Source of the DNA: Isoetes taiwanensis
Taxonomy: Eukaryota; Streptophyta; Lycopodiopsida; Isoetales; Isoetaceae
Direction: 5' to 3'
Assembly: GCA_021234155.1 (NCBI GenBank)
Contig: JAJEKV010000002.1
Coordinates: forward strand, 35,754,128 to 35,818,127
Length of the DNA: 64,000 nt
Shown: positions 1 to 10,664 of the stretch, in pieces
How the letters are laid out: each line of letters opens with the position of its first letter
How positions within the stretch are numbered: position 1 is the stretch's first letter
Translations under genes and position numbers: made by a program
Notes under the pieces: generated by a model
The model's input: the letters and a program-made list of their open reading frames with translations, nothing else
Databases searched by the model: none
What the model was told of the DNA's origin: nothing

Positions 1-862
1 ATAGTTCTTTTTCTTGGTGGACATGTTCCTCACTTATGTTGGATAGGCTCTGTTGCAACGTGTCTTGGAGTCTTCTAACATGAAAGTGAAATGAAGTACA
101 TGTCACTTTCAGTACTTGCTCTTACTTAAAATCAAGGCACTTCAAAATTGAATTGTAAATCAACACTGAGTTCAAACCCATGAGTTTTTGGCGGCCATGA
201 TTTTTTCCTGATCTACTGACATGAAAAACAATCGCAGTCTTGCATGGACAGGATGCTACATAGATCGTGAACTTACGACTTTCTAACCAACAATGGTCGA
301 GAAGCACAATGCAGTAAAGTGAGCTTAAATCTTGTCTCAACACATATATTATATCTCAACTGAAAATACATTAAGGTTTTCAAAACTTGGAAAGGTCATA
401 AGATTTTGTCTAGTTGTTACCCATGGTAGATTTGGGAGAAAGCCATTAGAGTTTTTTTGGGATCACTTATTGTCCCAACCTCGATGCCAGCATGGAAATC
501 GCTGCCAATGAGAATGCGGGGGTACAGGCTTTTCTTCATCCATGCCCGCCTTCCCATGTCGTGTGTCGTCAAGGTACGTGTTCTTATATGGCATTATCCT
601 CGACCTACCCGCCTAACGAGGTTCGGTGGATTTATGATTGAAAGCAATAATTACAAATTATTCCCCCTAAAAATTATATAATCCCTTTCTCGACTTTTGC
701 CAAATGTTGGGGTGTCTATAAGTACCCCCTCTTCCTCAACGACCCCTTCCCCGTCTTTTCGCGCCTCTCCATCCAGGTTTGCTAATGCTTTCAATCCTTC
801 TAGTTCTGCGAGCTCATCTGATTCAGACTGTTTGATCTAATTAATTTGCCGGTTCATTTCAG
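1..862. other. no recognisable gene
   Basis: This stretch is AT-rich and holds only short open frames without recognisable motifs. I see no exon with convincing splice sites and no repeat. It lies upstream of the unrecognised reading frame at 863. Confidence 0.4.
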
Positions 863-1180
863 ATGGCGATTACCTCTGTCACAGCTGAGAACGATTTCGG
901 CTGCTTCAATATATTTCTTGGGAGCTTCATTACAATCCGACCGCCACTCAGAGGTCCTCACCAGGTGATCAAAGGCAGGAGAAATGTTATTTCAAGCCAT
1001 TGGAAGGCTATTGTTGTCGGGTTCGAGGTGAGAGGGGAAGTATATATCAAGGTCAGACACCTATACACACCGACAGACATGAGAAAAGAAAAGATAAGAT
1101 CTCGACGTAATTTCCCTGAGCTTCGTGCTAATTGTGAGTTTCATTATATCTGTGCTAATCCGTCATTCATTATATTTTGA
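863..1180 (+). CDS. unrecognised reading frame, first piece
   Basis: An open frame of 105 codons starts with ATG at 863, after an AT-rich leader. It is basic and beta-rich in character and matches no family I know. Coding-like text appears to continue in other frames beyond the stop, for example around 1210-1320, so the frame may be broken or spliced. It lies on the same strand as the frame at 1323 that the gypsy element interrupts, and the two may belong to one locus. It could be a host gene, an uncharacterised mobile element or an old viral insertion; the sequence does not decide between these. Confidence 0.3.
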   Translation: MAITSVTAENDFGCFNIFLGSFITIRPPLRGPHQVIKGRRNVISSHWKAIVVGFEVRGEVYIKVRHLYTPTDMRKEKIRSRRNFPELRANCEFHYICANPSFIIF

Positions 1181-1546
1181 AGAAATCAACTAATTGGGTT
1201 TACGGTATCTCGTGGCTCAGTTTTCGATGTCTTTGGACCTAGAACCATCGAGTTCTATCACAAGCATCTTCCGTGCTTTCTATTATGATATTGGATCCTT
1301 GCTTTTTGAAGGTCAAACGTAAGTGCACCAAGGGGGAAAGGGGATTTGGTTCTTAAAATATGAGTATTATCCTCGGAAAGGCAAAATTGTGGACTTACCA
1401 TTGCCCCCATTATCACAGCTTAGTTCCTGCCCAATGGATTCCAGTTCTCTATTTCTTGCCAAGCTGAAATTGTCACAGGAAATTTTCAGTGCTTTGAAGG
1501 AGAAAGGTGGAGTCTGTGGACACGTGAAAGTAAATGTACCCATCGA

Positions 1547-2063
1547 TGTGACGACCATACGGATATTCGTATCATACGAACATTATACTCCTATGTACAA
1601 AAGATGGTCGTCACACGGATGCAAAAGGGTAGTTGCACAAGACAGGGTTTGAACTCGCAACCTTCCAGTTGCGAGTCACACACCCTTGCCAAGTGCGCTA
1701 CCAATAGTTGTGGAAGATATTTCTTCACGTCTTCCTCATATGTGGGACTATCTCCAGAAGGTTCTAGAATGTTCTAGAATCCAAATGCATCTTGACACAC
1801 TTGGCGCGATCTCATCCATTGGGTGGCGCGATCCTCGACCGCTTGGTCTAGATATATAAGGAGGCACCTCCTTCTTGTCAAACCATTCCGGTTCAACGCC
1901 AGTCTTGAGCCTTCTAGGCATCTGTTTCGTATTCCTGCTTGCCTTCGGCTATTGTATTCTTGATTCCTGTTCATATATCAGATTCTTTGCCGATCTTGGC
2001 ATATTTCTTCCGTATTTCTTGTGTATTTTCCACGTATTTTCCTTGTTTTCGAAAGTAAGTTCA
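1547..2063 (+). repeat. 5' LTR of the gypsy element
   Basis: It starts TGTGACGACC. A TATA-like element, GATATATAAG at 1851-1860, should drive element transcription. The end is uncertain by five bases: the right LTR ends TTCATGACA, while here TTCA is followed directly by TGGCGG, as if TGACA was lost by slippage between two CATG-like repeats. A possible primer-binding site starts at 2064 with TGG; I could not assign its tRNA. The LTR contains an antisense tRNA-like segment (1646-1703). Confidence 0.9.
1646..1703 (-). other. tRNA-like Pol III promoter segment in the 5' LTR
   Basis: Read on the minus strand, 1703-1689 gives TGGTAGCGCACTTGG, like a tRNA A box, and 1656-1646 gives GAGTTCAAACC, like a B box. 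Their starts are 47 bases apart, close to the spacing in a tRNA. The same arrangement recurs in the 3' LTR at 7112-7098 and 7065-7055. It may be a remnant of a tRNA or SINE head. Function is not shown. Confidence 0.55.
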
Positions 2064-2150
2064 TGGCGGTTTGAACCGAATCCCTTTACCGGTTCTTATC
2101 CGCCTCCTCGATCCTAAACATTTTTTGCTCATAGTTGGTGATTTTATATC

Positions 2151-2815
2151 TATGGAGGAGGTTCCGACTTTATTACAACAGATCCAAAGAGCTTGTTCAA
2201 GTATGCCGCCAGATTCGCTTGGATAATAAAGAGCTTAAGGAACGTATTGCTTCACATGAATACGCTTCTAGCTCGGGATTGAGGCTATCGAGCCTAAGAT
2301 CAGCCTGCCGAGAAGTTTGATGAAGGCACTCGGTCCAAGCTCCGCGGTTTTTGAATCGGTCGGGCTTGTGATTCACTTCATCCTCATAGATATCCCACTC
2401 AAAGAACAAGTGGGGCTGATTGGTTCTCTTCTCCACGGGGGCCAGCTTTTAAGTTGGTTTGCTCCTTTATTGGAGAAAGGAGCCCCGAGTTGCAAGATTT
2501 TGCCGCTTTCACTGCGAGAACTTCGAAGCATGCTTTGGAGACACCGATCGTCGGCGCACAGCCCGATCCAAAAACTTTGCAATTTAAGGCAAGGCTCTGC
2601 GCCCTTGATATATGCATCGAATTTCGTCAAATTGCGGTAGATACTTTGATGGGATGATATTGCACTTCGAGATTGTTTCGAAGGGGTTACGAGAGGATGT
2701 CAAAGATATGTTGTTGTCTATGGAGGATCCCCGAGTTTGGAAGAAGCCATCAGATTTGCAATTCGATGTGATAATCGGCTCTTCTCGAACGTAGGCAAGA
2801 GAGACGTGGTCGTCT
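2151..2815 (+). pseudogene. gypsy gag remnant
   Basis: An ATG at 2151 opens a short frame (MEEVPTLLQQ...) that soon stops. Downstream, in shifting frames, there is gag-like text, including a stretch around 2450-2620 reading ELQDFAAFTA and a helical block around 2640-2790 containing SKGLREDVKDMLLSMEDP, typical of the Ty3/gypsy gag domain. At least three frame changes are needed to follow it. No zinc knuckle is clear. The protein would form the particle coat, but no intact product can be made. Confidence 0.65.
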
Positions 2816-3089
2816 TTCCAATTACACAAGCGCTATAGCTACGCCTTTCCCCGCCCTTATCTCAGAATCTAGCAGATCCGGACTGAGCCTATACGATTGA
2901 TCGGGCAGTTCGAGGACCCTTATCCGCCACGGAAGGGCGGCGTCGGAGAGAGGCTAATCTTTGCCTCTACCGGTGGAGGAGCTGGCCATATCGCTTCGTG
3001 GATGCCCCGCGGAAGCCTAAATCGGTCGGAAAACTTCGGGGGCCGGTCCAAGTAGTAGGAGTCTCTCGTCGGTGGCCGCCTTTTCTCGA

Positions 3090-3990
3090 ACTCCTTCCAC
3101 ATTTCGACATGTTTATTCCATCGATAAGGTCGATAAGGCATTCTTCATCCCTATATCATTGAAATCAGAAGTTGGAGAATTGCAAGTGTTGGCGCAACTT
3201 GATTGTGGTGCAAATGCTTGCTTTATGGATAGTGTGTTTGCCAGTAAGCACGCCATCCCTAGAAGCAAGGTTGAGCATCCCCTTACGTCGAAGTGATTGA
3301 TGGATGGGAGGTCTCCTCGGTGCGATCCTGCGGAATGTACTACGCCTCTTCAGGTTTTGTTCGAGGGAGTTTCTTGTCGTATTTCCTTCAATCTCATTGC
3401 TAGCCCTCATGCGCCAATAGTCTTGGGTCTGCCCTGGCTCGAGCTACATAACCCGCAGATTGATTGGCGTACTAGATCATTTCGATTTGCTGGTTCTAGC
3501 TCTAGTTCCAGTTCATCTGCAGATCAGGTCTCTACACCAACATCGACTTCGATCCGCGGCGGTATCGTGGGCCCCGACTCGTCCTTCTTTGTTCCATGTT
3601 CTGATCGCCTCTTGCCTGCTGCTCCGGTTCATGTCCCGATTCTGATCATGTTCTTGATGATGTCCCAGCTCCAGCTCTAGTTCTGCTCTTGCTCCGGTTC
3701 CGGTTTACTCTCTGCTCAGTTCTTGCTCCAGTCCCTGTTCCTGCTCCAGTTCTTGCTCCAGTCCCTGTTCTTGCTCCAGTCCTTGATCCAGTTCCTGTTC
3801 CAGTTGCTCCTGCTCATGTTCATGTTCATGTTCCTGCTCATGCTTTTGTGGAGGTTTCTTCATGCCCTCAGTTTCGTATCTCGAAGATTTCTCTTCGCGA
3901 GTTTGATAAATCTAGAAGGCAAGATCCAAGTTCGTTTGCAATCGTGTTCACCCATCGGCTAGCTCGGCATCAACGAAGTCTGCTCCAATG
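3090..3990 (+). pseudogene. gypsy aspartic protease remnant and proline-rich linker
   Basis: At 3129-3290 a retropepsin-like segment reads LQVLAQLDCGANACFMDS, where DCGA stands in the place of the usual DSGA or DTGA active site. It continues in another frame after 3297 with a segment containing [16 protein letters not shown], the flap and C-terminal part typical of chromovirus proteases. Between protease and reverse transcriptase, 3700-3850 encodes a low-complexity run of Pro, Val and Ala pairs made of short imperfect DNA repeats, turning to His-Val pairs near 3815-3840. The active-site change and frame breaks indicate inactivity. Confidence 0.7.
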
Positions 3991-5360
3991 ATCCCAGATA
4001 AATATGGCGACTTCTCTGATGTTTTTGACAAAGTCAAGGCCAGCAAACTCCCAGAGCATCGTCCATATGATTGTCCTATTGATTTGCAGCCGGGGACCAC
4101 GCCGCCATATGGTCCGATATATGGTCTATCTCCCGCTGAGTTGAAGGTTTTGCGGGATTATATTGAAGAGAATTTAGCCACCGCTTCATTCGACATTCTC
4201 GATCCCTGGGCGCCTATCTTCTTCGTCAAAAAGAAGGATGGTTCGTTGCGTCTGGTCGTTGATTATCGTGGCCTCAATAAAATCACAGTGCCAAATCGGT
4301 ATCCGCTTCCTCTGATCCCAGAGTTGTTGGAACGACTCCAAGGTGCGTACTATTTTACAAAGATTGATCTTCGGGGTGCCTATAATCTTATTCGGATCCG
4401 GGAGGGTGATGAGTGGAAAACAGCCTTTCGTACTCGGTATGGTCATTTTGAGTACACAGTTATGCCGTTTGGACTTATCAATGCTTCGGCAGTATTCCAG
4501 GATATGGCCAATGATGTTTTTCGAGAGTTCTTAGACACTTTTGTTATCATCTATTTGGATGATATCCTTATTTATTCTAAGACTCTCGAAGTCGACAGGT
4601 CCTTCAAAAGCTTCGTAAGCATGGATTATATGCCAAACTTGAGAAGTGCCAATTCGAACAGGATAATGTGGAGCTCCTTGGCTATCGCATCACACCACAT
4701 GGAGTCTCTATGGATCCTGAAAAGGTCAGCACTGTTCTGGAGTGGCAAACACCTTCATCCGTTCGAGATGTTCAGTGTTTTCTTGGGTTTGCCAATTTCT
4801 ATCGGCGTTTCATCCGGGATTATTCGGAGATTGCTCTTCCTTTAACACGCCTCCTTTGTCAGGGCGTGCCATTCGAATGGACTGTGGAAGCGGAATCGCT
4901 TTTGTTACCACGAAGCATGCTTTCACCATGGCGCCCGGTTCTTGCTCATCATCCTTTGCGCCCATATGTTATTGAAGCGATGCTTCGATTTTTGCGCTTT
5001 GGTGGGATCCCCGTCACGGGGAGGGGATGACCATGAATTGCATCCAATCGCCTATCATTCACGAAAGTTTTCAGTGCTGAAATCAACTATCCCATTTATG
5101 ACAAGGAGTTGTTGGCGATAGTGGTTTCTTTCGAGGAGTGGAGACGTTTCCTGGAGGGATCTTCTTATAAGGTCACATTCTACACATATCACCGAAATCT
5201 CGAATATTTTCAGTCTGCTCGAGTGCTCAACCGTCGCCAGGCCCGGTGGCATACTCAAGTATTATTATGCCGATTGATTTCGTGGATCGGTACCGTCCCG
5301 GATCCCTCCAAGGAAAGCTCGATGCCTTGTCTCGGCGCTCCTACCTTGAGCCCAAACTAG
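3988..5360 (+). pseudogene. gypsy reverse transcriptase and RNase H remnant
   Basis: The open frame 3988-4845 begins with a chromovirus-type RT lead-in. It includes [20 protein letters not shown], the fingers block [28 protein letters not shown] and the catalytic YLDD box near 4550-4565. Around 4175-4210 a short deletion shifts and restores the frame, replacing the usual residues before [11 protein letters not shown]. After about 4600 the frame shifts. Connection-domain text with [15 protein letters not shown] follows near 4770-4830. An RNase H tail near 5080-5240 includes [21 protein letters not shown]. The pieces are all present but cannot form one protein. Confidence 0.88.
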
Positions 5361-6570
5361 GTGATCCCGCATATGATCAAGAATCACAGGGTTATTTTAG
5401 GGCCTGATCGGTTCCAGCTTATGGCTCTCACTTTGTTCGAGAGGCCTCATGATACAGCCTTGTTGGAGTCTGTTCGAGCATCTCTTCCCTCCGATCCATT
5501 GGCTCAAGATGTATTCTCACACCTTGGCGCTGCATCATCCTCTCCGCAGATGGGATCGGACTATGATCGCTTTGAGGTTCGAGATGGACTCCCTTTCCGT
5601 GATGGGCTTCTATATATGCCGATGGTGCTTCTAGGCTTCGTGTTCTTCAGGCTTGCCATGATTCACCTCCGGCGGACACTTTGGAGTAGCCAAGACTCTT
5701 GAACTTATTAGTCGAGAGTATTGGTGGCCAGGTCTTCGCTCTCCTGTCGAAGCTTTTATTCGATCCCGTGACATCCGTTGTCGAGCCAAAGGTTCCAAGG
5801 CATCTTCCTCATGACCGCTTCAGCCTTTACCAGTTTACCGGTCCTTGGAAGAGTATTTCGATGGATTTTATTGTCGAGCTTCCATCCTCCTGGGCCATGA
5901 CGCCATCCTTGTTGTTGTTGACCGTTTTTCCAAAATGGCACATTTAGTTCCTTTGCAACACTTCTATCTCTAGTGAAGCCACAAATGGTTCTCTTGCTTC
6001 GAGAGGTGGTTCGACTCCATGGCTTACCGGATAACATTGTCGCGACCACCATGCCCCTCAATTTGTTGCCGTTTTTGGAAGCGTCTATTGCAACTCTTGC
6101 ATGTGGAATGTTAAGCTCTCTTGGACATCATCCGAGAGACCAATGGACCAGTGGAGCGCACTAATCAAACCCTTGAGCGTATTTATATGCTTCATCAATT
6201 ATCGCCAGGATGACCGGGTTGATTGGCTACGGCGCGTAATTTGCTTATAATAATTACATCCATGCCTCCACAGGCCGGACTCCATTCTTTATTAATTTCG
6301 ACATGCATCCCCTTGGTCTTTGATTGCTCCCGGATATGACTCGGTCAATCCCGGTCGGTGAGGACAGGTGCTCGAGAAGCTCGCGATGCTTCGGGATAAT
6401 CTTCAGCACCATCTTCTCGTGCCCAAGCACGTTATCGCCATCATGCGGTCGGATCGCCGGGGCGCTCCTCATTTTGCAGCCGGTGATCTTGTTTGGCTCT
6501 TTGCGTCGGGATTTGCCGACTTCTTCCCTATAACAAGCTCGACTTCACGGCCAGGGTCCCTATCGGATCA
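5361..6570 (+). pseudogene. gypsy integrase remnant
   Basis: Frame-shifted integrase text follows the RNase H. Near 5660-5780 lies the zinc-binding region, with a segment like HFGVAKTLELISREYWWPGL followed by a Cys-rich stretch. Near 5850-5945 the catalytic core begins, with MDFIVELP and a VDRFSKMAH-like segment. Near 6150-6330 come parts like NQTLERIY and GRTPFFINFDMHP from the core end, and near 6470-6580 the GPY-type tail. Several short deletions are visible, and part of the core around 6020-6150 is shortened. No functional integrase can be produced. Confidence 0.8.
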
Positions 6571-6721
6571 TTGAACGAAGTTGGTGATGCTTGCTTTTCG
6601 ATGCGAGCTTCCGCCATCAACCGGCTTCACCCAAGTGTTTCATGTGTCTTTGTTAGAACCCTATATGGCGAATCCATTTCCGGATCGAGTACCTCCACCT
6701 CCATCACCAGTCGAGATTGAT

Positions 6722-6905
6722 GATCATGAAGAGTTCGAGGTTCGAGAGATTCTGGACTCCAAGTTTCTTCGTCGACGATTGTATTACTTCGTCGATTGGG
6801 AAGCTTCTGCCCAAGTGACGTAACACCTCGAGCCTGCCGAGAATCGACTAATGCACTGACAAAATTGCGGAGTTTCACCGGCGTTACCCGCATAAGCCAA
6901 GTCTC
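6722..6905 (+). pseudogene. chromodomain remnant of the gypsy polyprotein
   Basis: The end of the polyprotein reads FEVREILDSKFLRRRLYYFVDWE, then after a frame change LEPAENR, then FHRRYPHKP. This is the order of a chromodomain: a beta strand with aromatic cage residues, a WE motif and a closing helix. In chromoviruses this domain guides integration toward particular chromatin. Here a short deletion near 6810-6830 and later stops break it. Confidence 0.8.
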
Positions 6906-6942
6906 GAGTACTCGGCCCGGCTTGAGGACTCGTCGCCATCGT

Positions 6943-6955
6943 AGGAGGGGGATGG
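6943..6955 (+). other. polypurine tract
   Basis: The run AGGAGGGGGATGG directly precedes the 3' LTR, in the position where plus-strand DNA synthesis is primed in LTR retrotransposons. Confidence 0.75.
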
Positions 6956-7474
6956 TGTGACGACCATATGGATATTCGTATCATACGAACATTATACTCC
7001 TATGTACAAAAGATGGTCGTCACACGGATGCAAAAGGGTAATTACACAAGACAGGGTTTGAACTCGCAACCTTCCAGTTGCGAGTCACACACCCTTGCCA
7101 AGTGCACTACCAATAGTTGTGGAAGATATTCCTTCACGTCTTCCTCATATGTGGGACTATCTCCAGAAGGTTCTAGAATGTTCTAGAACCTAAATGCAGG
7201 CGCGACACTTGGCGCGATCTCATCCATTGGAGTGGCGCGATCCTGACCGTTGGTCTAGATATATAAGGAGGCACCTCCTTCTTGTCAAACCATTCCGGTT
7301 CAACGCCAGTCTTGAGCCTTCTAGGCATCTGTCTCGTATTCCTGCTTGCCTTCGGGCTATTGTATTCTTGATTCTTGTTCATATATCAGATTCTTTGCCG
7401 ATCTTGGCGTATTTCTTCCGTATTTCTTGTGTATTTTCCACGTATTTTCCTTGCTTTCGAGTAGGTTCATGACA
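6956..7474 (+). repeat. 3' LTR of the gypsy element
   Basis: It is homologous to 1547-2063 over its full length, with a few substitutions and small indels. The TATA-like element lies at 7258-7266. It is preceded by the purine run at 6943-6955 and followed by the target duplication ATCGA. Its last bases form part of the open frame that continues into the interrupted gene. Confidence 0.92.
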
Positions 7475-8031
7475 ATCGATATGTTTATTACGTTGTTTAA
7501 GAATGTCGAGAATGTCAAGAAGACTTCAAAAATGTTTACTGTAAGTGATTGTCAGTTTTTTCTGGATGACATTTTATGTGATGAATGGTCATCCCGTCTG
7601 CATGAAGGAGTTGAGAAGGTACAGTGCAGGATAAAGAAAGAAAGCGTTCGAATCAGGTATTGTATTCGAAAGCAAACAGTTTACATTACCTTCAAATACA
7701 GAAGATGGAGGGAAGTAAAAGAAGGGAGCAGATGGACGTGGGTTCCAGTGGAACAAGACGATGCTGATGGTACCCATTCTGCGGTCATTGACATTGCTAT
7801 CTTCAAAAGTGGTCAATTGTTTAAAACCTTAAAAGTCGAAGAAGCATGTTCTTTATTTGATGTAAGAATTATTTTGGAATCAGAATGTGACTTAAACGTC
7901 TTCCATTTTTTGGTGGATGGTGTCAAGGTAGGAAAACGTAGGGAAGAGTTGTATACAACAAAGCTCTGTATGCCTCCTGTTGTACTTTCTTTAAGTGAAA
8001 ACAGTTAAACAAATAAATAACAATGGTGTTA

Positions 8032-8060
8032 CTGGGTTCAAATCCCAGTGTTGTTTGCCA
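8032..8060 (+). other. tRNA-like T-arm with 3' CCA
   Basis: CTGGG, TTCAAAT, CCCAG (8032-8048) form a perfect T-stem and T-loop, and nine bases later comes CCA (8058-8060). A real tRNA has eight bases there. No D-arm or anticodon arm is visible upstream, so this is not a tRNA gene. It follows the stop at 8008 by about 25 bases. It may be a tRNA fragment or the end of an element. Confidence 0.45.
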
Positions 8061-8086
8061 ATAACTTATATCCTTTTGCAAAGTTA

Positions 8087-8345
8087 GCACCGTGGCCACC
8101 GTGCGAAACATGTGGAGTTCGTGTAGTCGTGTTGTGTAGTTTTGCACCGTGGCCACGGTGTAGTATGTTTTGCAGTTAACATAAGTTTGGCCTTCTTTTT
8201 ACAAAAAATATCGCACCGCGGGTAATGCGGTCGCGAATACCTTATTGTTGTCTTTGGCGTTTATATTTGTTTCGCACCGTGGCCACGGTGCGACATATTT
8301 CTCATCAGGACACTTAAGACATTTTAATTTCGCGCCGTGAGCTCG
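8087..8345. repeat. cluster of GC-rich palindromes, left
   Basis: Copies of GCACCGTGGCCACGGTGC and degenerate relatives occur at 8087-8104, 8144-8160, about 8213-8236 and 8273-8292. The last, with one extra C and G at the ends, is a perfect 20-base palindrome. Another related site is near 8335. They are spaced 50-75 bases apart in AT-rich DNA. A second cluster lies at 10020-10165, beyond the coding block between them. Confidence 0.75.
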
Positions 8346-8407
8346 CAGGCACTTACTTTTAGGCGATCAGGTTCTTTATTGCACTAAAGGAGGCGCTACA
8401 ATTCTGC

Positions 8408-9915
8408 AATGTCAAACGCGGCAGTCGAGAAAGCTTGGGAACGAGTCGAGCATGGTATGACCAGATCGCCGAAGGAAGCGAGTATCGGGTTGCCATACCT
8501 AGATGAGTTCGCTCAACGACTGAAAACCCTGTAGAGACGCCATCAGTAGTCTACAATAACTTCTCGCCTAACGGTAGATATAATCTCGAGGCTAACAAAC
8601 ACATTGACGGTATGTCAAGACATTCGTGAGTTTCATGGCCGTGGCGAAACGAAGCACGCCCTTCTCCCTCGACCGAAGATTGTATTGAGTCTAAAGTCCT
8701 TTACAAGCTTTTTCCCAAAGGTGACCAAGATAAGGTTCGGTCGCTCAAGAGACCGCCACCCGACTTATGTGAGAAGGATGGGAAGGATAATTTATATCCG
8801 ATTGACATCATGTTTGCTACTTACATGATATATACGGTTCCACCAACGATAGGGAAGAACCACAGTGAAGGCTATTGCGAACCTCGATCACCAGTAGAGG
8901 AGGTATTTGATGCAGAAGGAGCAGAACTGGTGGAAAAGCTCGACAAGGACGAGGGATGAAGACGCGTGAAGCGAGCATGAAGAGAATCTTGATAGATGGG
9001 GTGTCACGGAAGCCTTGCCGGTTAACATAGGAGGGAAGGACTATCTTCTTCTCCACGATATATCTTCCATTCTTGGTTTGAGGGAAGATGAGGTCCTTGG
9101 ACAAATCTATGCTTTCGTTGTTGGTCTAGACGACTTCATTGACTTCGAGCCGGAAGTGCCTAGGGATCTGCACGATCTCTTAACCTATGATGGAACTTCA
9201 ATAGCTCCTGAGAATGCTTTTGATAGAGTTCTGGAGATGGCAGAAATGGGCTTGAAGGAAGTCTCAGAAGTAAAGTTCGAGGCGAGTACATCAGAAGCTA
9301 AAAAAGATAGTGCAAAACAAGTATCAAAGAGCGAATCAAGCTCTTCAAGGTCGTCCATCAACATTTCTACCAAAGGGGTTATTGCATCTGATAAAGTGGA
9401 GGTAAGCTACCATAAGTTTGCTTATTTTGTTAAGTGCCTAAGAACGATTGTTTATTGCGCAGGAGATTTTGTGGACGATTTTTGCGCCAGACATGACAGA
9501 GTTACCCTTGGTAGAGATGCAAGTATCGCCCACTATATGGGCTACCTTTATAAGGGAGAGATCGTTGTGTTCCATTCTAAGTACAACCCATATGGACCAG
9601 AAGAGGTCTTGAAACTCAAGGCCCTCTCGTTGATTGGTAATCACATCCCATTATCCGCCAATTCTCGATCGAGTAGTGGTCGTTAGGAGAGATATCGCCA
9701 CGCATATTTTTGGTGGCTTTAGTATGTATTCTATGGCTGCCATGAAGAGCATTGGCCTTGTCCGTGGATAAGGCTACAATTCGACCGACTTGGGAAGAGA
9801 GGGAGCCCAGTTCCTCGCCTTATGTACCTATTGGATCTTTGATGCAGAGTCCGAATTGGAAGAAGTCGAAGTGTCCAATGACTTACATGTTTCTAAGAAA
9901 ATGAAGTTGTAACCA
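8408..9915 (+). pseudogene. unrecognised coding block between palindrome clusters
   Basis: An ATG at 8408 opens a frame of about 37 codons. Coherent text then continues with frame breaks through 8530-8960 (for example PIDIMFATYMIYTVPPTIGK) to the long open frame 9015-9686 (223 codons). Text that looks like its continuation runs to about 9912 in another frame (HIFGGFSMYSMAAMKSIGL). The long frame has an acidic N-terminal part, a Ser-rich spacer at about residues 95-120 and a hydrophobic C-terminal half with FAYFVKCL. I recognise no family. Several interruptions mark it as decayed. A structural protein of a mobile element or an endogenous virus is possible, but this is a guess from overall appearance only. 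Confidence 0.45.
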
Positions 9916-10019
9916 TTGTCAATTAATGCAAAGACTTGTTTGAAATCTCTATTCTTATTATATCGAACATAAACTTTAGTTTCATTTTTAATTTATTTTA
10001 CGCTTCTATTTTACTTGCA

Positions 10020-10165
10020 GACACTGGCCGCGGTGCGAAACCGTATTGTTCGTGGCACAATTAAACAATATTCGCGACCGCGGGCCCGCGGTGCGAAAAT
10101 GACTATTCCACATTCGTGGGAAGGTCTATTTCGCACCGCCGCCACCCGCGGTCGAAAATAGCGCC
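10020..10165. repeat. cluster of GC-rich palindromes, right
   Basis: Three imperfect palindromes of the same family as at 8087-8345 lie near 10024-10040, 10073-10097 and 10131-10158, each ending in or starting with a GCGAAA or TTTCGC flank. The shared TTTCGCACCG and CGGTGCGAAA edges make the relation clear. Nothing else is recognised between here and 10660. Confidence 0.65.
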
Positions 10166-10664
10166 TCAACGTTTTTGGAGTGTGCAATTTTGCATGCCGC
10201 GACTGACTACACACACCTGCTACTTGAAGAGAATGCTTATCCGAATTTAGAATCTACATGTAAGGAAAATGGCCAAGAGCTTTCCAAATTGAAAATGTGC
10301 GGTAAATAGATGGATCATATGTATCTATCTCTTATGGTTACATACTTATAACTAGCGAATGTCTGAAATATTCTAGTAACAGAATTTAGAACTCATATAA
10401 GAGGCATAGCATACATAAATGCAGAAGATCATTCGCAATCGGGATCATCATGAGCAGGTAGTTGAGTGACGTGTGGACATACTATGGACTTAATTCTGTA
10501 CTTTCTCCATGGCATAAACAACTGCTTTCTTAATTAGCATAATACTAAAAAACCGTGTATCTATTCAAAATATGGGACTGGATAAGAACATAGACAAAAT
10601 ATTTCGTACACCTATTTCTAGAAAAAAAGAAAATTGCATTCTTCTTTAAGTGGCTCATTTGTTA

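Larger units (their letters stand above)
1547..7474 (+). mobile_element. Ty3/gypsy chromovirus LTR retrotransposon, defective
   Basis: This is a complete element of about 5.9 kb. Both LTRs begin TGTGACGACC and the right one ends TGACA. The 5-bp duplication ATCGA flanks it at 1542-1546 and 7475-7479. A polypurine tract (6943-6955) abuts the right LTR. Internal order is gag, protease, reverse transcriptase, RNase H, integrase, chromodomain, which is the Ty3/gypsy order, and the C-terminal chromodomain marks a chromovirus. Many frameshifts and stops break the polyprotein, so it cannot be autonomous. The LTRs differ at roughly 20 of about 518 positions by eye, which suggests a fairly recent insertion. 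Confidence 0.93.
1323..8008 (+). pseudogene. unrecognised reading frame split by a gypsy retrotransposon
   Basis: The frame open from 1323 runs to 1546, is interrupted by the retrotransposon at 1547-7474, and resumes in the same phase at 7475 to the stop at 8008. Removing the element and one copy of its 5-bp target duplication keeps the frame open, which argues that the frame predates the insertion. The right part, about 175 codons, is rich in beta-branched and basic residues with alternating charged stretches. I recognise no domain. A tRNA-like T-arm ending in CCA follows about 25 bases after the stop. The product is certainly disrupted now. A host gene, an element-encoded protein and an endogenous viral fragment all remain possible. 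Confidence 0.5.

Noticed and set aside
8032-8060. A functional tRNA gene
   Set aside because: Only the T-arm and a CCA are present, with no acceptor 5' strand, D-arm or anticodon arm upstream.
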